From Channa striata (taxonomy: Eukaryota > Chordata > Actinopteri > Anabantiformes > Channidae): a stretch of 64,000 nucleotides of DNA. This document shows, piece after piece, positions 1 to 11,620 of this stretch; position 1 is the stretch's first letter, and the number at the start of each line of letters is the position of its first letter. The stretch is from positions 9,407,665 to 9,471,664 of the forward strand of contig CM065172.1 of assembly GCA_033026295.1 (NCBI GenBank), given 5' to 3'. A model generated the notes under the pieces. It had not been told where the DNA came from and searched no databases. It worked only from the letters and a program-made list of their open reading frames with translations. A program made the position numbers and the translations under genes.

Positions 1-740
1 TGTTTTCAGATTTTAAAAAATGCCATCCACACATTTATCAGCAATGAGCAGCTTTGCCAGTTTCAGTTGTCCGACACCCAGCAGAAGAATACACTGAGAA
101 TAAGTTGTGACAAGCTGATAGTTTTAGCAATAATCAAAACGTCATTTTAGAAAATTAACACACAACAAACTCAAAGTACAGACAGGATTTGCACATAATG
201 ATATTGGTGCATTTCTCTTCTTTTCCCTTCTTGTGCACATCTGTTACTGTCAGTCTAGAGCTGGGAACATTTAGAAGGGAGGGTCCAAGAATGACTAACT
301 AGGTAATTTTCTCATTCCTCGTGTCCACTCAGTCAGAAGTATTTGAGTGACAGTGACAAGAGTGAGAAGGAAGGAGAGGAGAGGCATGAAGGAGTGTGTG
401 AGAATCAAGGAAGGGCGTTGTCAATCCTGTCAGTCCACATCACGTTGCTGCAAAGCTCATTTGCCCACAGAAGTGTAAGAGATTCCCTGAGAGAAGAAAG
501 ATAAAGAGACATTCTAGGGATAAAAATGGGTCTGTGTGTGTGTGTGTTTGGGTGAAATAACCCTTTATCCCTGACTGCTGCGTAATGTGATTCCCCAGGT
601 GGACTCGGTGAGGCGGTGTGTTCAGCCGTGGTGAACGAGACGGCTTCACCGTCCACCGCCTGGCAGTGTCCCAGGTACCACGCAGCGGTAAGCCCCACGA
701 GCTGCTCCGACTCTTCGGCATCGATCCGTGATGCCATTGC
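1..740. other. left edge, no assignable gene
   Basis: I see no recognisable gene in this stretch. Positions about 590-735 are relatively GC-rich and open on the minus strand, but the translations match no family I know. A short GT tract lies near 531-546. This could be the 3' untranslated region of the terminal exon proposed at 741-833. Confidence 0.4.
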
Positions 741-833
741 TCAGGCAGTGCGTAAGATGCTCAGCAGCTCCGCCAACGCAAAGTAGGAGCAGTGCAGGAG
801 CGCCGGCAGCAGCAGCTCGTTGGAGGACTGTGT
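741..833 (-). CDS. possible terminal exon of an unidentified gene
   Basis: On the minus strand a good splice acceptor (pyrimidine-rich, ending CACACAG) is followed by about 30 codons rich in Leu, Ala and Ser, then a TGA stop at 741-743. The codons include the helix-like stretch ALLHCSYFALAELLSIL. It reads like the last coding exon of a gene whose other exons would lie at higher coordinates. I could not find convincing upstream exons between 900 and 4000. I do not recognise the product, and it could be a chance open frame in a GC-rich patch. Confidence 0.22.
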   Translation of the reverse strand, partial: TQSSNELLLPALLHCSYFALAELLSILRTA

Positions 834-3800
834 GGTAAACTGTTGATCACCATGGAGACAACAAGCAAACAAGTAAACCAACACAGAGGGAGGGGAAGCA
901 AGTCTGGCCGTTCCTGCTCTCCTCCTCATAAAATATAAATAAATATAAAGTTAACATGTTTTTTTTTTAACTCTCATCAATGTGGTTTCACACTGTCACC
1001 CATGAGTTTTTTGCCCCAGTTGTTTGTGAGTTCAGTAAGCACGCAGCCTCCTCCTCTTCACACACACACACACGAACAACTTCTTCCTCTATCCCTGTCC
1101 CCCCTCCCAGAGAACGTGCTGGTACTGCTGTGGTGTTTCAGTAAAAGCGGTGAACGTGGTTTGGAGTAAAGTGAAGTCATTTTTTATCATTTCTCTGGAA
1201 CCCCTCTCACTTCTTCAGTGCAGCATTTTTACGCGTCTGCACCCAGTTTGTAAATCCCACCCCCACTCGAGTCAGCAGGGGTACAGAGAAACTCCGGTTT
1301 GGTCTGTTTAACCCTTTGACCCCGACTTGGATGTGACTGATTCACACCAATAAAGGGATGTTTCTTCACAGTACACGTGTCTGGGGTTTTTCTTTTGGGC
1401 TGACGTGGCTTAATACAAGAATTCATAGTCAAACTAAAACACTATTAAAGGGTTTATCCTCACTAGTTCATATCCTGAATAGCAGTCTCTCTTTCAAGGT
1501 TACATATGGAGTATGTACATCAGCTGAGAAAGATTATTTTCTTAGAACATTGACATCTTGTGATTTATTATTGCTTAACCCATGGTTGAACCTTTTGATT
1601 GTGATTTATTTCTAAACATGCTAACAGCGTTGCTCTGCCGTCAACAGTTATGACGAGATCTCAAATTGCAAAATGTGAGACCAAATTCCTCTTTCGTGAT
1701 GCTAAGTGTATTTAGCATGATAAAATGATATTTTAAATTATATTATTTCCAGGATGTCACACAGCACAGTAACAATAAAGTGTCCTACCAGAGACACAAG
1801 TCAAATATGATGCTTGATTGCTCCAGATTCTCCAACATCTGACAAATTCAGCAATATAGTTTTACTAGTAACAATATTTTGATTAAAATGTACTTGTTCC
1901 TCATTTAAAAATTTACTATATTTTCATCAGATTTAATCATTCCATTAAGAGCAAAATTACATTTTGCATGAAGCCACATTTTCACTCTGAGACAAACAGT
2001 TAAAACAAATAATGAGTCTTTTACTTGCGTTTGTCAAACCTTCAGAAGCAACAGAGAAAAAGCACATTGCCTTTTCATTTTTATGTAAACAAACGCGTAG
2101 CTACAACTTCATACATGCAATAAAGCGCAACCCCACTTTATGTGTGCGTGTCCTGGTGACTGGTTGAAATGTTTGATCAGTTCACATCAACAGTGTTCAA
2201 TAATTCAAAAATTGAATAATTTATAAACCTTTTGAAAAATTTACACATATTACAGCAGGTGCATGCATAAAATGTACATATGAGAAAGTAAGATCTGTTT
2301 GTGTCTGCACTGGATGTTTAATTGTTATTTATTCAGAGTGGTCAACATTTACAACCTGTCGTCACTAAAAAAGCTCAAACGCTAGTCAATTCATTACAGG
2401 ATTTAAGATTAAAACAGGATTTGAAAATGCGTGTACATTTCTTGAAGTGATTTTCCTGTAGTTGATAGTTCAACCTCTAAAAAGTTTCAGGAGATGAAAA
2501 AAAATCTGATATTAAAGATGATTTTTGTAAAAACTTGCATAACACAATTCTAGCCTTTCAGCCTGTTACTGTTGTCCAAGCCAAGAATAAAACGTAAATA
2601 ATTTGTGTAAATTTAGTGTAAAGCTTTAAATGCAGAAAGTAAATAAATGAACACAAGCATCAAAGATGAGCACAGTAGATTTACGGGTAAACAGCCAAAT
2701 GCAGAATTGCTGTAACATCCTTTTCCTGACTGAACTTCTGCTAGCAACGGAGAGCACAGAAGATTGGAAGTGATATCTGGGACGACCTTTGACCCTGCTC
2801 CTGTCGTGCAGCAGGATTCTGTCTTTTTTTTGCAGTGGACAGACTGCATCAACTGTGTGTGTAGGTGAGTATAGTAAAATGAACTGACAGATTGTGTGTG
2901 TGCACTTACGCTGTTCTCACACTATGGTGCCGGGGCTGAACGCTGGTCGGGTGTTTCCTGCTGACGGCTGTCTAAGCATGTGTCTGTGTATGTGACAATC
3001 AGTCGTGTCAGCACACACTGATGAATTAATTATGTACAGTCTGAACATAAAAAGCACTGTAGCAAACACACTCATCCATGAGACCACTGTAACACAATCA
3101 GGCAGCACATTACTATCATACGTGACTTCGATGCAATGATGAAAGCTTAGCATTTCTGTAGCATAATGTATATGTGCATTTAACTTCTCGTGATTTGTAG
3201 GGCGAGACAGTGCTACTACCACACTGCGACACCACTTACTTCCACGTCATTGAGTCCCCCACGGTAACAGTCTGCCTCGTGCTTCTCAGACACAAAGGAA
3301 CATCAGTGTGCACTATATTGTGTAGTGTTATCATTTTAAAGGCTTAGCAAACAAAAATTACCAAACAAAAAAAATAAATTGTGATTCAGAGGTGATTAGG
3401 GTGAATTGTGGTGCTCAGAGCACAACAGTTTAGTGAAAAAGTGTTTTTGTGACTTTAGTTAAATGTTCCCTTAATATACAAACAGAGTAAGATTTTTATT
3501 TAACTTTTACATTTGGTTTGTGGTTATGTTTGGCTCAGTGTAAAGAAAGTTCTAGATGATATAATTAATGCACCATATCTCTGTTTAATTTGTCTTATTC
3601 ATGTTAAGTACAGCTTAGGCAACTGCCAGCTAAACCTTCTTGGAATTCTGTGACTTGGCGACACTTTATTGTAAACACAGATTACTGAGTTATCAAAATG
3701 TAATAATTGATCATAAACATTTACTCTGGTTAACTGCTTGACATTATAACAGCAATGACATTATTTTATAAGGCACATAATTTCCATAATTTAGATAAAA

Positions 3801-4009
3801 GCGAAAAGAACACACAAGTTAAAGCTTGTAATACCTGAGCTACTAAATGGTCTTTGTAATGCTCCACGTAAATTTGTGATGGAAAAATTTTAACGTTCTG
3901 CGTCACGAGTTTCACTCTTTTAAACTATGTGATTCTGTTGTGAGAGAAGTTTTTCCTCGCTCTCATTGTAAAATAATTTCTTCTCTCCAGTCAGTCTCCC
4001 CGTCCCCCT
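834..4009. other. intergenic, includes 3' UTR of the aldo/keto reductase gene
   Basis: This is mostly AT-rich noncoding sequence. On the minus strand an AATAAA polyadenylation signal (TTTATT on the plus strand) lies at 3665-3670. It would give the reductase gene a 3' UTR of about 340 bases. Isolated splice-like signals occur at 2838-2867 (plus strand) and about 3242-3284 (minus strand). Neither could be tied to a gene. Confidence 0.5.
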
Positions 4010-7000
4010 TTACCTCCTGTACTCATCACCGCAGTCCCCGATGAGTGCCATGAGGTCCCTGGAGCGTTGTGTCACTGCTTCGATGGCGGACAGATCCTCC
4101 GCCGTCAGCTTCAGGTCAGAGCTGCAGCTACGCAGACTGTCGCTGATGTGCTGCCCCGCCCCTGCAACACCTAGCCTGCACCCGACAATGACACCGCCCA
4201 CTGCAGGGCGGTCCAGCACGTAACGCGTTGCCACACAGGCCAGCGAGCAGTCGTGTCTCTTGGCAACAGTCTCCAAGGTGACAAGGAGGTCCTGGAAGAG
4301 GGTCCAGCCACCCCAAGAGTCGATCATGTTCTTGTACTTAGAGTGGGAGGCAGTGTAGAGATCCGCCTTGGATTTGGGCTCCGCCTTTCCCAGATAGCGC
4401 TCTGAGAGCAGACCGCCAGCTGAGACAGGAGTTAAGAGTCAGGGAGGGTAGAAGAGGGGGTGCAGCAATAAAGGTACCAGAGAAGGAGAAAAGATATGGA
4501 GGGGAGACAAACAGAAAAGAAGAGATGAGGGGGTTATGATGGAAACCAGCGAGGTTATGAGGAAGATGGAGGGAAAGGAAGGAGTTAAGGTGACAGAGGA
4601 GGGAGGAGGAGAGAGTGTGTTGTCACACAAACTGACTCCATCTTAGAAACCCACCATTTTAAATTACGTTGCTAAATGTGCAGCTAACATGACCTAACGT
4701 GAGTTAGGAGCTCACTGCTCTTCTAATTTATGCAATGCAAATTATGAAGTTAGGATTTATTAAATTCGTGTCTCACCCAGAGTGCCGTACGTGAGGAGCT
4801 GGATGTTGTTGGCCAGACAGAACTGCTCCATCTTCACAGCAGGTCGCTGGTCAATCACAGAGTACTGCACCTACAAAGATGAGGTGTGATGGTCATAATT
4901 AATAGATGCAATGGAGGAAAGGCGAGAAGAATCCTGCACTTTGAGGCAGTGAAAGAGCCTGAGTGTTACCTGGTTGCTGGAGATGCGGATACCTCTGTTG
5001 GTGATCTCCTCCAGCCTCTGCGTGTCAAAGTTAGTGAGGGAAAGCTCACCTGAGGGAGGAAGCAGACACACCCTTGATATAAAAACTAATAATAAACAAT
5101 AACCCAAAATAACAAAACTTGACCTTCAGAAAAAATTATGTGCATTACAAATAATCTTTAATTTTGCTGTTAGACTGAACACAAGTCAGTAAAATAATGC
5201 TTGGTTTATTCAACAAAATCTTAATCTTATGAATATGGGACATTATATAACATAGATCCACATGCTGATGTATGTCTGTGTAGTTTATATACAGTTACAC
5301 ACAAACTGCTCGGCTCAGAACCAAGTAAATTTTATTTTGTGTCTTTATCATTGTCTGCATCACATTATCAGTCTCACTCACACTTACTGGTCACTTTATT
5401 AGGGCCAGCTGTACAGTCTAATACAATCCAATACAGCAGCTCTGCCCTGAATTCGGATTTTACAAGGTTCTAATTTGTTTTTTTAAGTTGGAACTCTCAC
5501 AAAGGTGATAATGGTAATGTATTTATGAGGTCATGGTGGTGGCCAAAAAATTAGAACCATCTCTTCTTATAATGCTGTCCAGTACAACTCCACTAACCAC
5601 TTTGACCTCAGTCATAAACACATACTAGAATTATCACCTTTGTGAGATTTCCAGCTGACGAATTAGAACCTTATAAAATCAGAATTCATGGAAGAGCTGC
5701 TGTATTAGATTGTACTAGAATGTACCGGTGTACCTAATAAAGTGACCAGTGAGTGTATGTTTATCTTTACATGTTTAAAGTATGGGATGTTCATACGTAT
5801 GAGCCCCTCCTGCTGCAGATCAGACAGGTGTCCCAGTGCCTCCAGGTATCTCTTGTCTGTATAGTCCCACCAGTGGAACTGAAGACAGTCCACAATGTCC
5901 ACCTGCATTCGGGTCATGGAGCACTGCAGAGCCTTCTCCACCACCTGCACACAGAGACACCTCAGCTCCTGTTCCTACTTTCTTACAATTCACAAATAAA
6001 ACTTGTGCAAATGAAAAGAAAAATGTACATTACCTGACAATAGCACATGATTGCGTGTATTTACAAATAAAACCTTTACTTTGTGTGTAGCTACAAAAAA
6101 CCTTAAGGATACTGTATTCTTTCTTCATTATTTATCACCTTTATTTGTAATGTGAACAGGAGACATGTTTTTATGTGAACTCAGCACCAAGAAAGAGCTA
6201 GTTGGTTATATTTAAATACACTGCTTGCTCTGTTTAAAGCACAGCAGAATGTGTGTGTGTGTGCGTGTATCACCTTGCGGTCCATTGGTCCTGGTCTTGG
6301 CACATATTTGGTCAAACCCTGTAGAGCTGGAACGGCATCCCCAGAGGATGCAGACTTCAGCTATCACACAGTTGTAAAAATGAAATCACATCACATCACA
6401 TTAATCTATCGCATGTTTATGTATCTTCAACTCAAACCTATTATTACTATTAATGCTATTCTCAGTGTCTTGGTAAGGATTCTGTACCATTTAACTTAAA
6501 ATAAAATACTGCACAGTATCTGTTGTGTAGTTTATCGTGACACTGACAACGAGCATACAAATCATGTGTAAAGACAAAACTGGGAGACATTATTCCAGGC
6601 GACCAGCTGAGACCATGGTCGATACCACTGCACTGTCACAACACATCAGTCACAAACACTGTGAGCCAAGCCACACCAGGAGCTCAGTGCGCGTGTGTAT
6701 AAGTATAATTTTTATTCATGCTTATGTGCATATGTGTGTAAGAGCTTTTATTAATGCATGTGTTGAGTGTATGCAGCTCTGTGTGCAAACACAGACACTA
6801 ACAGCTTAAGAGAAGCATCTGAGGTAACGGGAATATAAAGTCTGTATTATACCTCTATTTATCGCGAGTTAAGTCAGCATTAAATAACACGGTGGGTTAG
6901 CTTCATTCACCATGATTGAGATACTGATGGGGAAAAGGTAAACTGGGGTTTAGGGAAATTCTATTTAAATTCACATTTATTTAAATACTCATAGTACTTT

Positions 7001-8326
7001 GTCGTTTTTTTGAAAGGGAAACTAATTTCAAATCTCTTGTAAAAACAAGAACCCTCCAAGTAACTGTATTCACATCACTTTATATACACTGGTCAATTGT
7101 CATTTGTTAAATCAGATCAAATGTTTTTTTCCTCTTTCTATTCGTAAAGCCATCTTTCAGTCTCATTCTCATATATATGTCTCGCTCAAACACACTGCCA
7201 AGTACTAACTAAACAACTGCTGTGCATCAGCTCCCTCTTGTGTTTTAGCCAGAGTCAGCCATGTACATTACAGTTACCACTTTTTCACTTTGGTATATTG
7301 CTTATTACGCTGCAGAGTTTAGAAACTACAATTTAGAAACCTCTGGTTTCATTTCAGGAAAACTCTGGTTATACATACTTGTACATACATAGATACGTGT
7401 TTCTTAAGCATACACACTCAGAAAGACGACTGACGCACACCACAGTCTATATCAGCTGTTGGTTATGGTAACATGCTACATAAAAATGTCATCACAACAA
7501 GCTTCCATAATTTTGGAACACAACCAAAAATTATTTTTGCAAGACCTTGGAAATACTGTTCATATAAACAAGTTATAAACGTTTGGTGAGTGGTTGTCCA
7601 TTTAAAATTTAACAGCGTTTAACAGCAGGGTAAATCACACTTTGTATCTTATCTGATGTTTTGAGGGGAGGCTGGTGCTTCTACTCTTACACATGAGTGT
7701 GTGTGTGTGTGTGTGTACCTTGCTTTGGAACTGTCCAAATATTTCCTCTGCAGGCCCATAAATGTCGGCCATGTCAAATGTGGTCAGACCAGCATCTACG
7801 TAGGCCTGCATGGCATCAACTGGAAACAAGCACAATAATTCAACTGTGGTTAGGCAGATTTCACAAACACACGACATGCTACAAGCTTAAAATGTAATTC
7901 ATTTATGTTAAATATGAATGTGTCTGTATGTCACAGTTTCACTGTGCAAACACCAGAGGAACTGGACATGTGTGTGTGGCTCGTCTCCTTTGACTATGAA
8001 GAAACTTGAATGAATCTAGACTTTTATGATTTTTTGTCCTACTTATATTCCATTATAACCTGAAAGCGTGCTGCTTTCAGGCATCCTGGGACTTGCCATT
8101 TTGCTTTTAGAAATAGTTTTTATGTGGGTAAAATGATAAAGACTTTGTCCAAAAACGATATAAAGTGTGAACAGGGTGTTTTTCCACGTTGAACCGTAAC
8201 ATTCGCCCGTTTTACCTGCTCGGGGTTCATCCACGTCTCCGTGCGCCCCGGACACCTGCCACATCCCGTTCAGGACCCGGCAGATGTCAGGCCTCCGGAC
8301 AGTCTCACTGTGGGCACCGGGGACAT
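4010..8326 (-). CDS. aldo/keto reductase family protein, frame broken in exon 1
   Basis: Seven coding exons on the minus strand: 8216-8326, 7719-7819, 6274-6360, 5797-5944, 4970-5049, 4777-4870 and 4010-4419. They encode about 343 residues with the TIM-barrel aldo/keto reductase fold, expected to be a cytosolic NAD(P)H-dependent carbonyl reductase. The catalytic tetrad is visible: Asp and Tyr in FDMADIYG (exon 2), Lys in LTKYVPRPG (exon 3) and His in CLQFHWWDY (exon 4). The sequence resembles the bacterial/plant-like oxidoreductase branch more than the classical AKR1 enzymes, and the substrate is unknown. The exon sum is 1031 bases, one short of a codon multiple. From the ATG at 8326 the frame reads MSPVPTVRLSGG and then stops early. 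The family sequence (DICRVLNGMWQVSGAHG) continues in the next frame. Initiation at an upstream ATG in that second frame is an alternative. Confidence 0.82.
5382..5755. repeat. MITE-like palindromic element in the aldo/keto reductase intron
   Basis: The left end (5382-5403) and right end (5733-5755) are inverted copies that share the core GGTCACTTTATTAG. The inner arms also pair: the region around 5440 and the region around 5680 contain complementary versions of the same sequence. The element is about 374 bp, has no open frame, and sits inside the intron between exons 4 and 5. Three decayed relatives occur elsewhere in the window (about 14545-14745, 17925-18060 and 61455-61745). Confidence 0.7.
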
Positions 8327-8910
8327 GCTGCCGCCAGGATCGTGGACGAAGCTGCAGGAGGAGGAGGCCTGCAAGTTCAAATGAACACATCTCCCTCAAA
8401 ATCATAAAACATTTATTAATTTCTAGTATTCCTCTGGATCAGCTCGCGATACACGTCAATTATTTAGTAAAAGAAAAACGGTCAAGAACTTACTTCTGCA
8501 GTTTTTTCCTACAAGTTGTCCAAGAGAAAGTTAAAATCCTAAATGCAAAATCGATTTTATAACTTTTTTCAGCTGTTACAAAAGCTTTTGGATGACGTAA
8601 AGAAGCTTCGAGTTTCAACCAATGACGTTCTCCGGTTGGCCGGAAGTTCGACTTCTTCTTCTACAGTTCAGTGCTGGTCTGCTGCCCCCTACTGAATTCA
8701 AACAACGGACGCGTGACAAGGACAAAAATCCCAGGAGACCAAAATCATCACTGGACTCACTTAAGAGTTTGTTATAAAAGGACAATATGTAACAGTAAAA
8801 AGCCACAGAGACATGATGCGGTAAAATAAATCCTCTTTACTTTTTAGTGACATTCCCCATGACAGAAATTACAGCTTTTCAAAAACAATGTGCATGTCCC
8901 ATTTTCCATT
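8327..8910 (-). promoter_or_regulatory. aldo/keto reductase promoter region and nsun5 3' flank
   Basis: This gap of about 580 bases separates the aldo/keto reductase start from the nsun5 stop. A CCAAT box lies at 8619-8623 and an ETS-type CCGGAAGT at 8640-8647. Both are typical of broad housekeeping promoters and sit about 300 bases upstream of the reductase ATG. The 3' UTR of nsun5 must end within this gap. I see no clear AATAAA for it. Confidence 0.4.
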
Positions 8911-11327
8911 TCACTCCACTGTTGCTGCTGCTGCTGCTGCCTTCTTCCTCTTCCTCTTCCTCTTCTTCTTGCCAGATGTACTGTCGCTCTGTCCTGCAGC
9001 AGCTGTCTGTTTGTCCTCTGTCTCTGGAGCTTCAGACTCTTCTTCTGAAGCTGCAGGTCTGGTCTCTGAGACAGTTAGACTCTGTGGTGCCACATCAGGA
9101 CTGCAGTGAAAAAACATACAGCCAAACAAGTTAACCCATGTGACTCATTTTATCAAAAGATCATCTGGATTTCATCTTGTGCAACGTCCACGTGTTTACC
9201 TCATATGAACAGCTGTGCCTTGCATCGTATCCCCGGACTCGCTGTGCTTCTCCAGCAGAGCCACAAAGAAGCCGTGTGTGCGGGTCTTGCTGGTGCTGGC
9301 TCGCAGACACTGAGTGAGTGGCTCCAGGCCTCGTTCAGGCCACTGAGCCAGTGCATGAACCAGCCTGAAGGAGAAAAGCACAGTAGTTTCATCATTTCCA
9401 ACAGCAATACCAGCTCTTTGAAGAATGAGCGACAGTTCCATGTTCAAAGTATTTACATTTATTTATTGGAACAGCTATGTTAAAAGACAAGAAGTGCAGA
9501 GGAAATACTTTGTATTTGCCCAAGCTGTTCTTTAGTCTGTACAGGGGTAAACTATATTTACAAAGGAGAACTCTGGTTGGCAAATATCTAAATGTACTAA
9601 AGGGCTAATTTCACCTGAATAACAGGTATGCAGAGGTTTTAAACTTTTAAACTTAAATATAAATTCATTTTGTTTTTCATGACTCCATCTTCACAGTATC
9701 TTTTAGTTTCTGACTGCCTGCGCACACCTGATCCAGACAATGAGCAGTTGGCAGGGCAGGGATAGTTCTTTACAGGTATGAAATGACAATTAGTTTAAGG
9801 GAAAATAGACTATTTTTCTACCTGAATTTGGGGTTTTGCTTTAGACAGGCAGTTATGACTTCTTCATTCTCCTGGCTGTGGATGGAGCAGGTGGAGTACA
9901 CCAGGCGCTTCAGACGGGGGAAGCTGAGGCTGTGATTCAGGCACCGCAGCTGGAAGCTGGCCAAAGAAGCCAGACGAGCCTGGTCCTCCTCCTGATTAGA
10001 GGCATGATCCCTCAAACAAACCATTCCTGGAAAATACACAGATTATATGTAGTATTGTTAGTTTGTTTTTGTTTTTTAAGAATTCTGGTATAACATGGTT
10101 CTGATACACAGAATGTCTAAATATACTCTATTAAAATGTACAAATTACATGTACATTGGTTTGCTCCTATGATGCTTCATAACAAATCTGTGTCAGCTAG
10201 ACAGGCCTGACTTTAACCTACACAAATGAGCAACAAGAAATTTTTGTGACTGCTTTTATTGACTGCCTACTTGCTCATAATAGATTGTGATAATGTACAA
10301 TTGGCATCACAAAGACCTGGAGGTGTCCTGTACTATTGCATCAGACAGGTAACTTATAGCTCACACTATAATGACGGTCACACAAATAACTGGTTACTGC
10401 ACCTGATCCACTGCAGGAGGGATCCAGCAGGATGTTCTCAACTTCTTTATACTGTGGGCTGTCAGGGTCAACTGTCAGGAAGTCCTGGTGGGCCAACTTA
10501 TGACAGGTAACCCCAGCTCGGAGCAGAAGGGTCGACATGGTGGCCAGACGCTTGGCATCCAAATCGAAGGCAAATAACTTGCCCTTGTTTTTCATGAGGG
10601 CTGCCAGGTGGCTGGTTTTGTTGCCGGGGGCAGCACAGGCATCAATGACATGACTACCGGGTGACGGGTTGAGTAGAAAGGCCGGGAGACAGCTGGCTTT
10701 GTCCTGCAGGATGATGTGGCCCGCCTTGTACAAAAAGTGGTTGTGGAAGTCAGTTTTAGGTGAGAAGACCAGCAGCTCCGGCAGGTGCAGATCCCCCACA
10801 AACTGCTTCTCCTTTAAGGTTAAGTCATCCAGTCTGGAGGCTTGTCCCAAGTAGGAGAAACCATCTCTCTTTAGATAGTCGACTGCATCCTCCACAGTGG
10901 TCTTAAGCGTGTTGACACGCACATATCTGGGCAGCTTGTCCCCGGCGTCTCGCTGGACGCTGGCCGGGAGCAGGTCTTCGTTCCTGCTGACCTTCTGCTT
11001 TATCTTTATGCGGGCCAGCTCCGCCTGCAGCCTGGAACGGTGCTTCATCATCACGGCTTTCCAGGAGCCGCCGCACTTTATCCCCTGACCCATCAGCAGG
11101 TCATACACCAGCACCTTAGCCAGCTGCATCCTCATCTTGGTATGTTTGAGCAGCTTGGTGGAGTCTATTATCTCCTGCAGGACGGAAGAAAACTTGTGGG
11201 TCTCACACACTAAAGCGAACAGCTGCTTGATGTTCGCAAACTTACTATCGTAAACCAGAGTCTTCAAGGCGCCCTGCTTCCTCTCGGCTTTCTCCAGGAT
11301 CTCTGCGGCTTTTAAGTACAGAGCCAT
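8911..11327 (-). CDS. nsun5: NSUN5, 28S rRNA cytosine-C5 methyltransferase
   Basis: Four coding exons (10403-11327, 9822-10026, 9200-9364, 8911-9100) give 494 residues. NSUN5 is known to methylate a conserved cytosine of large-subunit rRNA, using S-adenosylmethionine. The N-terminal part starts MALYLKAAEILEKAERKQG. Family motifs present are the SAM-binding VIDACAAPGNKTSHLAA, the catalytic LLDPSCSGSG (motif IV), and the second cysteine motif LVYSTCSIHSQENEEV (motif VI). The C-terminus is a lysine/arginine-rich tail followed by six alanines encoded by a (GCA/GCT)n microsatellite. It probably acts as a nucleolar targeting signal. The first 308 codons lie in one unbroken exon, which is unusual for this gene family as I remember it. 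The start is the first in-frame ATG, just downstream of promoter motifs. Confidence 0.95.
8925..8970. repeat. coding (CTG)n and TCTTCC microsatellites in nsun5
   Basis: A pure CTG run is followed by an imperfect TCTTCC run within the last exon of nsun5. Read on the minus strand, they encode the alanine run and the lysine/arginine-rich tail. Length changes here would alter the C-terminus without necessarily breaking the frame. Confidence 0.8.
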
Positions 11328-11620
11328 GCTGAAAACCGACTTCTGGCCGCTAGTTTTCCTGCTAGTTGCTGCTATTTTACTTCTGCCGACTGGCCTGGCT
11401 CATTCCTCGTCCTGGCTTCCGTGGATTCCTGCTCTTTTCAGCACCGAGCAGGATAAAAGCAGCGAGTTTATGTTTCTGTTTTAGGTCCTAACGAAAAGCT
11501 TCACGCGTCTCCTGTGCACATGGCGGCGGGCGTGCCGTGACCCCGGAAGTGCAAGACGACGCACTGTTTACGCTTGACGTAGGAGTTTGTCCAGCCAATC
11601 ACCGATGGGAACAGAAAGCC
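11328..11620 (-). promoter_or_regulatory. nsun5 promoter region
   Basis: Upstream of the nsun5 ATG there is an ATGGCGGC core at 11520-11527 (YY1-type). There is also an ETS-type CCGGAAGTG at 11543-11551 and CCAAT boxes near 11595 and 11616. The cluster lies 190-290 bases upstream of the start codon and looks like a TATA-less housekeeping promoter. The assignments rest on motif matches only. Confidence 0.5.

Noticed and set aside
2838..2867. A 29-base plus-strand segment with a perfect acceptor and donor.
   Set aside because: No partner exons on the plus strand and no recognisable peptide; it probably arose by chance.
3242..3284. A minus-strand exon-like segment (KHEADCYRGGLNDVE) with a good donor.
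   Set aside because: The peptide was not recognised, and no flanking exons could be joined to it.
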